This document shows, piece by piece, positions 6,846-13,159 of a stretch of 13,159 nt of DNA. Within the stretch, counting starts at the first letter, position 1; every line of letters begins with the position of its first letter. The DNA is from Bacteroidales bacterium UBA5382 (GTDB taxonomy: Bacteria; Bacteroidota; Bacteroidia; Bacteroidales; Dysgonomonadaceae). Made by a program: the position numbers and the translations under genes. The stretch spans positions 64,167 through 77,325 of the forward strand of contig DHOU01000017.1 in NCBI GenBank assembly GCA_002409745.1. The letters are read 5' to 3'. Below the pieces are notes generated by a model. The model did no database searches. It saw only the letters and a list, made by a program, of their open reading frames with translations, and was not told the origin of the DNA.

Positions 6846-6954
6846 AATAAGGAAAACCCCGGAACAAGGACGGCGCTATATCGCGCAACAAAGTCGTTTC
6901 AATGGCAGTCATTCACATAAGGACGATGCTGTTTGCGTTCCGGGATTCCTTATT
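6846..6954. ncRNA. Long imperfect stem-loop; candidate structured RNA or terminator
   Basis: The left arm 6846-6865 (AATAAGGAAAACCCCGGAAC) pairs with the right arm 6937-6954 (GTTCCGGGATTCCTTATT). They form 9 bp plus 8 bp separated by a small 3x1 internal loop. The 71-nt interior contains a GCGC/GCGC hairpin (6873-6886) and two copies of AAGGACG (6866-6872 and 6928-6934 region). No T-run follows, so a standard terminator is not obvious. It lies 32 bp after the stop of the 157-residue gene. The pairing is seen directly; the RNA role is inference. Confidence 0.4.
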
Positions 6955-7048
6955 AACCTGAATTTTGAAGCTGTAGCTTTGATGACATCACTCGAAGGGG
7001 TAGTCGCTTTACCGAAAACAAGTTTATACTGTCCTTTTAATTGATTGT

Positions 7049-7237
7049 TGGGAGTTCAGGACTCCGGGCAAGGAGTTTTTTATAAATAACAATGAGTTCG
7101 GAAGTCATTGCTTTGAGTTTTTAAGTGATTACAATGAATTCGAAACTCCAAATAGTGAGCTTTTAACTCCAAACAATGAGTCCGGAGTTCCGTGAAAGGA
7201 GTTTTTAACTCCCTGTAATGAGTTCGGAACGCATAAT
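7049..7237. repeat. Nine 21-bp tandem repeats in a 42-bp higher-order pattern
   Basis: The conserved word AATGAGTTCGGA (or a close variant) begins at 7091, 7133, 7175 and 7217, exactly 42 bp apart. A degenerate copy is in register at 7049. Half-way between these, a second unit carries GAGTTTTTAACTCC or a variant. The array therefore alternates two 21-bp units, one near GAGTTCGGAACTCC and one near GAGTTTTTAACTCC, each with internal GAGTT/AACTC dyad symmetry. Looser half-matches extend to about 7028 and 7258. On the minus strand the 21-bp unit reads as a seven-residue peptide repeat of type ELRTHYx. It ends about 50 bp before the T9SS-tagged gene. Confidence 0.75.
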
Positions 7238-7264
7238 CGGCCGTTTTGATTTTGGTTCCCCAAT

Positions 7265-7278
7265 TTTTATATATAAAA
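7265..7278. repeat. 14-bp AT-only palindrome upstream of the T9SS-tagged gene
   Basis: TTTTATATATAAAA is perfectly symmetric and ends 10 bp before the ATG at 7289. It may be part of the promoter or leader of that gene. AT-only palindromes of this size are not rare in AT-rich leaders, so the meaning is uncertain. Confidence 0.35.
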
Positions 7279-7288
7279 CAATGCAAGT

Positions 7289-7717
7289 ATGAAAAAAATC
7301 GTTGTATTCTTTCTGTTAGGCTTGGCGGTACTGACCGCCCGGGCGCAACAAAAACTGACGTATGCGTACGATGCCGCCGGTAACCGGGTGAGCCGTACCA
7401 TCGTGTTGGGCACACGTAGTACCGATGTAGCCACGGAACAAACCGATTCCGTGTTTTTCGAAGAGAGCCTGGCCGAAACGCCGGTCAAGATCTATCCCAA
7501 TCCGGTGCAGAACGAACTGACCATCCGGATAGACGGGTATGAGAACGGTTGGAACGGCGAGTTTGCCGTATATTCCATCTCGGGAGCCATGCTTATGCGC
7601 CGCCGCCTACAAGGGGAAACCACGCAAGTGGATATGAGCCGGCAATTGCCGGGTACCTACATCCTACACATTATGCTGAAAGGTGAACGGAGTGTGTGGA
7701 AGATTATTAAACAATGA
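7289..7717 (+). CDS. Small secreted protein with one YD motif and a T9SS type A C-terminal sorting domain
   Basis: This is a 142-residue protein. MKKIVVFFLLGLAVLTARA is a Sec signal peptide with likely cleavage after Ala19. The mature N-terminus holds a single RHS/YD-like element, LTYAYDAAGNRVSRTIVL (about 23-40). After an acidic linker comes a T9SS type A (Por secretion) sorting domain (about 66-142): KIYPNPVQNELTIRI at its start, AVYSISGAML in the middle, LPGTYILHI and a basic end KGERSVWKIIKQ. Such domains carry proteins across the outer membrane and may lead to surface attachment. It lies 94 bp upstream of the giant RHS gene on the same strand, which also carries YD repeats. The protein is much shorter than usual T9SS cargo: almost only a YD tag plus the export signal. 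It may present or anchor the RHS protein, or be a remnant of a larger gene; neither is proven. Confidence 0.85.
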   Translation: MKKIVVFFLLGLAVLTARAQQKLTYAYDAAGNRVSRTIVLGTRSTDVATEQTDSVFFEESLAETPVKIYPNPVQNELTIRIDGYENGWNGEFAVYSISGAMLMRRRLQGETTQVDMSRQLPGTYILHIMLKGERSVWKIIKQ

Positions 7718-7722
7718 CTTCA

Positions 7723-7746
7723 ATTAGCAGATTAGCAAATTAGCAA
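7723..7746. repeat. Three 8-bp tandem repeats (ATTAGCAR)
   Basis: ATTAGCAG, ATTAGCAA and ATTAGCAA follow each other without gaps at 7723-7730, 7731-7738 and 7739-7746, and a partial copy ATTG follows. This is a short microsatellite-like tract five bases after the stop of the T9SS-tagged gene. It could vary in copy number by slippage. Confidence 0.6.
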
Positions 7747-7756
7747 ATTGATTGGA

Positions 7757-7774
7757 ATCCGACAGCTATCGGAT
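7757..7774. terminator. Small hairpin between the T9SS-tagged gene and the RHS gene
   Basis: ATCCGA (7757-7762) pairs with TCGGAT (7769-7774) around a six-base loop. There is no T-run after it, so it is a weak terminator candidate, or an mRNA processing or stability element within a two-gene transcript. I see no good promoter for the RHS gene between here and 7812. Confidence 0.25.
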
Positions 7775-7811
7775 GAAATCATGAAATTGTAGAATTACTA
7801 AATGTACAAAT

Positions 7812-10800
7812 ATGAAAACATTTTACACACTCTATTTACGAGCCTTGTGCTTTTTTGTGATTACAGCGGGTGTTTTTCCGGCAGACAAGGTCTATTCTCA
7901 AATAGCCGGTGACACGGCAGCATTATACAAAAATGGAGGTGTACAATTGTCGGGCAGCCAACCCTTGATAAATGAAGAAACCGATACGTTAGAATATACG
8001 ATCGAAGCAGAAATTTTAGCCCCCGGTGATACTATTTATCATCGCCGTTATAAAGGTTTTGTTTTGGATAATGTTAAAAATGAAGGCCCGGTATTCCTGA
8101 CGGATGTCGGCAAGCTTTTGAAGAACAAATCAACCTCCGGGCAACGGTTGATGACTACGCGATCGGCTACATTATTGTCTATCAATCAACAAAATACCGT
8201 CGGGGCAATCAATTTTTCGGAAGGAGTTACCTCATCCGGCGGCAAAACTTACACAGTGCCTATACCAACAGCCCCTGTCGCATCTTCGGCGCCTCAAATA
8301 GCATTGGCATATAATAGCCAATCCGGTAATGGAGTAGCCGGTTACGGGTGGAACCTTTCCGGGTTATCTGCTATTACCGTCGCCGGCAAATCCATCTATT
8401 ACGACGGTGTCGCTGCCCCTCTCGACTTGGCCAAACCGACTGAATGCTCATTTTATTTGGACGGCACTCGGTTAGTATCCAACACCGGCAGCCTGACGGA
8501 ATATCAGTATGAAACGGCTCAAGGATTTGTACTGGTTAAAAAGCACTTGTCCGGCTCAAACATCGCCTATTTTACCGTTGCCTATCCCGATGGGCGGATA
8601 GCGACATTCGGGTTAAAAAACAATACTTCCACAAAGCATGTCTACCCGCTTACCGAAATAAAAGACTTTAAAGGATATTTAATCAACTTTGAATACATAG
8701 AGTCGGGAAACAACTATTATGTTTCCAAAATCAAATACGGCGGGAAAACACAGGCTACGCATTTGGCGGAAATACGTTTCAACTATGTTGCGCGTACCGA
8801 TTTCACCCCTGTGTATACCGGTGGAGTCGCGGTTTCAGCAAACAAGCTTTTAAAGAGCATCGTTTCCTACAATTCCGTGAACGGTACATCGGAATTAAGG
8901 ACTTATACCCTTACACATATACTCAATAACGTGCAGCAATTGACTCAAATAGATTGCAAAACAGGTTCTTCGTCTTTGAATCCCTTGCAGTTTGCCTATG
9001 AATATTATTATGCGGGATCTCAAGGCAGCTTGGTAAAAGAGACTACAAATGATTTCCTGTCGAGTTATTTTTCCAGCAACTCCAAAGTCAAATTGGTTTA
9101 TATACGTGGAAAATTCGTCAAAAACCGGTTTAATGACGGCTTGATTACTTTTCCGGGCAATTACAGCCCCTACACCCAAATAGGAACCCATAAAGTCAAG
9201 AAATGGCCGTTTGTATATAATCATAAAATCTACGGCAGTAACTGTAACCCCAACCAATCGATCCTGATTGCTCCCGGCCTTTCCTTTTCCAGTAATATGC
9301 AAACGATCGAAGCCGAAGCTGGGTTTCAAACCATTCAGTCTGTGGATGTAAATGGCGATGGGGTGGATGAGATCGTGAAGGTGAATTTTAACGGTGTAAA
9401 TACAACAGCAGGTACTACCATATTGAAAATAACGGTCTATTCGGCCTCCACCGGCAGCATTACTTCCCGCTCTTTTAACATAAGCGTGGGAGAGTATTAC
9501 GACGACGGGCGGAAAAGCTATAGCCCCATGTCCCGGGAATATTTCTTCGGGGACTTTAAGGGAGATGGGAAAACACAATTACTGGCCATTTCCCATAACA
9601 AGGACATGAAAAACAACGACCGTACTTCCCGTTTTTCGTTAATCGATTTGAATACAGGGTCAAGGATTTATGAGGCAAATCTGTTTTCTTTCGGATTTTC
9701 CGACGGGCAATATACGCATACATTCGATGTGAACGGTGATGGGAAAACAGAACTTTGCTATGCCTCCTCTTCCGGATTCAAGGTTTATGCTTTCAATGGC
9801 AATAGTTTTGTATCTCTTCCATTTAACAGTTCATTATCAAGGTCTGATTTTGATAAGGATGAACTCATTGGTGATATGAATGGTGACGGAAAAGCGGATA
9901 TTCTTATCCCTCCGACAAGCGGTAGTTCTTGGACAGTGTACTTCTCTACCGGCAAAAAACACCTAAAAGAAAGCCGGACCATGATTAATAAGGCATCCGG
10001 TGAAACTTATTATCTAATGGATCTCAATGGTGACGGAAAAAGCGACTTGGTACAGTTAAAAAACAACAGGGTGCAACCTTTCCTCAATAAAGACGGTGTG
10101 ATACAGGGCGCCGCTACCGGAAGCAGTGTAACCGTTTCCGCAAGCGCGAAGATACTGCCGGCCAATGTGGTCGAGTTCCGCAATGCCAGCCATTTCATCA
10201 CCATCGAGGACGCGTACGTGTATTGCTACCGCTTTACCAAGGACGAGGCCAAGGATAAATTGCTTACCACGCTTACCGACAGCTACGGGATAAGATATGT
10301 AAACGATTATAGCGATATGACGGAGAACGAGAATTACATGACCACTTCCACAAACCGCTATTATCCTTATATTTCGTTGATAGCCCCGTTGAACCTGCTG
10401 CGTACAACGAACATCTACAAGGACGACTATACGGCGGTAAAGCAATATTACTACACTTGGTATGGCGCCGTAGCGCACAAAACGGGATTGGGCTTTTGCG
10501 GGTTCGAGAAAGTCAGGACGATCGAATCTGTAGAAAATATCGCTACGGAAGAAGAGCGCAACCCGGAATTGTTCGGGGTAACAACCAAAACAGACTCTCC
10601 TTACAAGACGGCCAACTATTCCTATTCCCGCAATGAAGGAAGTAACAAAAAGTGTAATCCCCGGATGACATCGGCTTCCGAAACCGATAAGCTCACCGGC
10701 GTTTATACCTCGGTAAGTTACCAGTATGACAGCTATAACAATCCGACAAAAATAACGCAAAACATTGGTTCGGGTACGGGAATCACAAGCGCAACAACGC

Positions 10801-13159
10801 AAACGTACGATAACTTGGTTACTTCCGCCCGCTATTTGATTGGGCAGCCGCTCACGAATACCGTTACCGACACCCGGGGCAGCGCTTCGTGGATCAATAA
10901 GGAAGTGATCACCTATAATACCACCCGGTTGCCTGCAACCCGTATGACCTATACCGGCACAAGCGGTAATCAGAAAACCGGTGAAACCCGGTGGACGTAT
11001 GATGCCAACGGGAATGTAACGACAGAAAAATCGGCGCCATATAATGTAACTGCTTTCCTGGGCAAAACATACACGTATGATTCATCCGGCAGGTACCTTG
11101 CCTCGGTAACCAATGCCCTGGAGCAGGTGACAACCTATGCCGGCTACGACAAATACGGAAATCCCAAGACCGTCACCGACCATAAAGGGCGCGTGACCAC
11201 CCGTAATTACGATGCATGGGGACAATTGATATCGGTAGTCCATCCCGAAGGGATCACGGAAAACACGGCGCTCGCCTGGGGCGGTTCGGGATTATACACC
11301 GTCACAACCACTGCAACCGGGCAACCGGCTATTGTGACGCATTATGATGCCTTAGGCCGTGAGATACGCACGGGCAGCCAGCGATTCGACGGACAATGGC
11401 AGTTTGTGGATAAAACGTACGACAGTAAGGGGAGGCTTGAAAAAGTATCCCTGCCGTTCAAAGGAAGTTCTCCATCCTTGTGGAACACGTATGCCTACGA
11501 TTCTTATAACCGTCCTACCGGCTTGACGGAAGCCTCGGGCAAAACCACCACGTGGAGTTACAATAAATTGAACACGACCGAAACGAAGAACGGTATTGCA
11601 ACAACCAAAACACTGGATGCTTCCGGGGCATTGGTAAAAGTTACCGATCCGGGAGGAACCATCACCTACGCCTTGCGGCCCGACGGGCAACCCGCGTCCG
11701 TTACGGCTCCCGGCGATGTCGTGACCTCTTTCGGATATGATGCTTTCGGACGCCAAACCTCTATCGCCGATCCCAGCGCCGGGACGCAGTCGTTTAGCGA
11801 TTCCTATGCTGCTGACGGAACGCTCACCCGTAAGGTGACGGATGCCAACGGTAAAACCGTGACTTCCACCTATGACAAGTACGGAAGGATAACGGATGTG
11901 GCAAGGCCTGAGTTCAGTACAACCTACGCGTATACTGCCGATGGCCTATTAACAGCAGAGACTTCTACGAACGGCACGTCCAACACATTCTCTTATGATA
12001 CCTACGACCGTCCGCTGACGGAAAGAGAATCTGTTCCCGACAGCAAGTACCTGCAAAAGGATTACACGTATTCGGGCGGGAATGTGGCGGCGGTAAAATA
12101 CTCTTCGCAAAGCGGGGCGATCGGCACCGAACAGTTCGCGTATGCCAACGGGCATAATACCGAAATCAAATTCGGCACTACCTCTATTTGGAAGTTGACC
12201 GAAGAGAATGCGCTCGGGCAACCTACCAAAGCCGTAACCGGCCCGATGAACCGTACCTATAGTTATACAGCGTATGGCATGCCTACGGGCAGGACGGCGG
12301 GAACTGTCCAAAGCTTTACGTATGATTTCGATGTGGCGAAAGGCAACCTGAAGAGCCGAACCGACATTACGCGTAACATCACGGAAACCTTCGGTTACGA
12401 CAACCTGAACCGGCTGACCAATGCCGCCGGCAAGGGCATTACCTATGCCGCCAACGGCAATATCACCTCGATGGGTGACGTGGGAACAATGGAATATGGT
12501 AATACCGATAAACCGTATCAGGTAACGATGCTGACGCCCACGGGCGACGCCGTACCGGAGAGGGAACAAACCGTTACGTATACTTCGTTCCAACGTCCGA
12601 ATACGCTGACCGAAAACAATTATAAAGCGGCATTTACGTACACTGCGGCAGGCGACCGGGCGAAGATGCAGGTTACACAAAGTAACAATGCCTTACTGAC
12701 ACGCTATTATATCGGAGGACAATATGAGTTGGATGCCGAAACGAATACCGAACGGCTTTATTTAGGAGGAGATGCCTATTCCGCACCCGCAGTATATGTA
12801 AAAGAAGCGAATGTATGGAAAATTTACTACATTTGCAGGGATTATCTGGGCAGTATCACGCACATTGCGAATGCCGACGGTTCTTTGAAACAGGAATTAA
12901 GCTACGACGCTTGGGGAAGGTTACGCGATCCCGCCACGCAGGCCGCTTATGCATCCGGAAAGGAACCCGAACTATTCTTAGGAAGAGGCTATACGGGACA
13001 TGAGCATCTGGTATGGTTCGGGTTGGTCAATATGAATGCCCGGCTGTATGATGCGGCGTTGGGGCGGTTCCTTGCTCCCGACCCTTATATACAAAATCCG
13101 TTATTCTCGCAAAATTATAATCGATATACTTATGCGATGAATAATCCGTTGGTATATAT
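7812..13159 (+). CDS. Giant secreted SpvB/TcB-like RHS repeat protein (partial, 3' end beyond the window)
   Basis: One frame is open from ATG 7812 to the window end (at least 1782 codons). A signal peptide covers about 1-30 (MKTFYTLYLRALCFFVITAG... VYSQ). Residues about 134-190 match the SpvB/TcaC N-terminal domain (TYTVPIPTAP, ALAYNSQSGNG, GYGWNLSGLS). Five FG-GAP/VCBS-type motifs with DxxGDG follow near 511, 580, 638, 687 and 736 (DVNGDGVDE, DFKGDGKTQ, DVNGDGKTE, DMNGDGKAD, DLNGDGKSD), probably blades of a beta-propeller. From about 970 on come many YD/RHS repeats (WTYDANGNV near 1061, GYDAFGRQT, TYDKYGRIT). The RHS core begins near 1698 (YDAWGRLRD, LYDAALGRFLAPDP, NRYTYAMNNPLVY). In TcB/TcC and polymorphic toxin relatives this shell encloses a C-terminal effector released after a conserved site. 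That tip lies beyond 13159. Unlike classical Tc toxins it has an N-terminal signal peptide. It probably shares a transcript with the T9SS-tagged gene upstream. Confidence 0.93.
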   Translation, partial: MKTFYTLYLRALCFFVITAGVFPADKVYSQIAGDTAALYKNGGVQLSGSQPLINEETDTLEYTIEAEILAPGDTIYHRRYKGFVLDNVKNEGPVFLTDVGKLLKNKSTSGQRLMTTRSATLLSINQQNTVGAINFSEGVTSSGGKTYTVPIPTAPVASSAPQIALAYNSQSGNGVAGYGWNLSGLSAITVAGKSIYYDGVAAPLDLAKPTECSFYLDGTRLVSNTGSLTEYQYETAQGFVLVKKHLSGSNIAYFTVAYPDGRIATFGLKNNTSTKHVYPLTEIKDFKGYLINFEYIESGNNYYVSKIKYGGKTQATHLAEIRFNYVARTDFTPVYTGGVAVSANKLLKSIVSYNSVNGTSELRTYTLTHILNNVQQLTQIDCKTGSSSLNPLQFAYEYYYAGSQGSLVKETTNDFLSSYFSSNSKVKLVYIRGKFVKNRFNDGLITFPGNYSPYTQIGTHKVKKWPFVYNHKIYGSNCNPNQSILIAPGLSFSSNMQTIEAEAGFQTIQSVDVNGDGVDEIVKVNFNGVNTTAGTTILKITVYSASTGSITSRSFNISVGEYYDDGRKSYSPMSREYFFGDFKGDGKTQLLAISHNKDMKNNDRTSRFSLIDLNTGSRIYEANLFSFGFSDGQYTHTFDVNGDGKTELCYASSSGFKVYAFNGNSFVSLPFNSSLSRSDFDKDELIGDMNGDGKADILIPPTSGSSWTVYFSTGKKHLKESRTMINKASGETYYLMDLNGDGKSDLVQLKNNRVQPFLNKDGVIQGAATGSSVTVSASAKILPANVVEFRNASHFITIEDAYVYCYRFTKDEAKDKLLTTLTDSYGIRYVNDYSDMTENENYMTTSTNRYYPYISLIAPLNLLRTTNIYKDDYTAVKQYYYTWYGAVAHKTGLGFCGFEKVRTIESVENIATEEERNPELFGVTTKTDSPYKTANYSYSRNEGSNKKCNPRMTSASETDKLTGVYTSVSYQYDSYNNPTKITQNIGSGTGITSATTQTYDNLVTSARYLIGQPLTNTVTDTRGSASWINKEVITYNTTRLPATRMTYTGTSGNQKTGETRWTYDANGNVTTEKSAPYNVTAFLGKTYTYDSSGRYLASVTNALEQVTTYAGYDKYGNPKTVTDHKGRVTTRNYDAWGQLISVVHPEGITENTALAWGGSGLYTVTTTATGQPAIVTHYDALGREIRTGSQRFDGQWQFVDKTYDSKGRLEKVSLPFKGSSPSLWNTYAYDSYNRPTGLTEASGKTTTWSYNKLNTTETKNGIATTKTLDASGALVKVTDPGGTITYALRPDGQPASVTAPGDVVTSFGYDAFGRQTSIADPSAGTQSFSDSYAADGTLTRKVTDANGKTVTSTYDKYGRITDVARPEFSTTYAYTADGLLTAETSTNGTSNTFSYDTYDRPLTERESVPDSKYLQKDYTYSGGNVAAVKYSSQSGAIGTEQFAYANGHNTEIKFGTTSIWKLTEENALGQPTKAVTGPMNRTYSYTAYGMPTGRTAGTVQSFTYDFDVAKGNLKSRTDITRNITETFGYDNLNRLTNAAGKGITYAANGNITSMGDVGTMEYGNTDKPYQVTMLTPTGDAVPEREQTVTYTSFQRPNTLTENNYKAAFTYTAAGDRAKMQVTQSNNALLTRYYIGGQYELDAETNTERLYLGGDAYSAPAVYVKEANVWKIYYICRDYLGSITHIANADGSLKQELSYDAWGRLRDPATQAAYASGKEPELFLGRGYTGHEHLVWFGLVNMNARLYDAALGRFLAPDPYIQNPLFSQNYNRYTYAMNNPLVY

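Larger units (their letters stand above)
6814..7288. other. 475-bp non-coding gap with structured and repeated DNA
   Basis: I see no convincing gene here. The stretch holds a long imperfect stem-loop (6846-6954), a small AAGCT/AGCTT hairpin (6968-6979), a 21-bp tandem repeat array (7049-7237) and an AT-only palindrome (7265-7278). A minus-strand reading frame through 7080-7415 exists, but it is judged to be a by-product of the repeats. A weak -7-like box, TGATTTTG (7247-7254), lies upstream of the next gene. Confidence 0.6.

Noticed and set aside
6846..6954. Insertion sequence or MITE ends
   Set aside because: The paired arms look like terminal inverted repeats, but no target-site duplication flanks them and no transposase is present, so the element is listed only as a structured region.
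7049..7237. CRISPR array
   Set aside because: Repeats are contiguous and degenerate with no unique spacers, and no cas genes are nearby.
7080..7415. A 111-codon minus-strand frame with an ELRTHYx-type seven-residue repeat
   Set aside because: The repeat follows automatically from the 21-bp DNA repeat. Its N-terminal part is antisense to the T9SS-tagged gene and has no start or promoter that I find convincing. The DNA array is kept as the feature.
7723..7746. Phase-variation tract controlling the RHS gene
   Set aside because: The 8-bp repeats lie in an intergenic spot with no visible promoter core, and with only three copies slippage control is not supported.
8895..12680. Several minus-strand frames of 134-248 codons inside the RHS gene region (8895-9578, 10056-10802, 11352-11756, 11949-12680)
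   Set aside because: The plus strand is open throughout with clear SpvB, DxxGDG and RHS motifs. The antisense frames show no recognisable domain.

Overview
The window looks like chromosomal DNA from a member of the Bacteroidales, most like Parabacteroides, Bacteroides or a close relative. The evidence is several TAnnTTTG-type -7 promoter boxes with TTG/TTTG about 20 bp upstream, a Bacteroidetes-style RNase P RNA, a DUF3244-like secreted protein, a type IX secretion (T9SS) C-terminal sorting domain, and a membrane-anchored LytTR regulator. The genus is inference; no rRNA is present.

Left part (1-2639): the 5' end of rnpB runs leftward out of the window. It is divergent from a cytoplasmic GH13 alpha-amylase (277-1740). 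The amylase converges on a LytTR-domain membrane regulator (1785-2639, minus strand). 

Middle part (2640-6813): the LytTR gene is divergent from an alpha/beta-hydrolase-like protein (2839-3954). The shared intergenic region carries two promoters and a 20-bp-spaced direct repeat that could be a LytTR operator. A TPR lipoprotein with one internal membrane span and a C-terminal HTH-like end follows (3983-5680). Next come a small secreted DUF3244-like protein (5832-6212) and a helical protein of unknown function (6340-6813). Most of these genes have a recognisable promoter of their own, so they read as single-gene units and not as one operon.

Right part (6814-13159): a 475-bp non-coding stretch holds a long imperfect stem-loop (6846-6954) and nine 21-bp tandem repeats (7049-7237). 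It precedes a short secreted protein with one YD motif and a T9SS sorting domain (7289-7717). The remainder is one very large open reading frame (7812 to the window end, at least 1782 codons, no stop). It has a signal peptide, an SpvB/TcaC-type N-terminal domain, five DxxGDG FG-GAP/VCBS-like repeats, a long RHS/YD-repeat shell and the start of the RHS core domain. The window ends at the core motif NNPLVY, just before the place where a variable C-terminal toxin or effector usually begins in this family.

The most notable unit is 6814-13159: a secreted TcB/RHS-like cocoon protein next to a T9SS-tagged mini-YD protein, with structured or repetitive DNA upstream. The link between these parts is inference from proximity and a shared YD motif.
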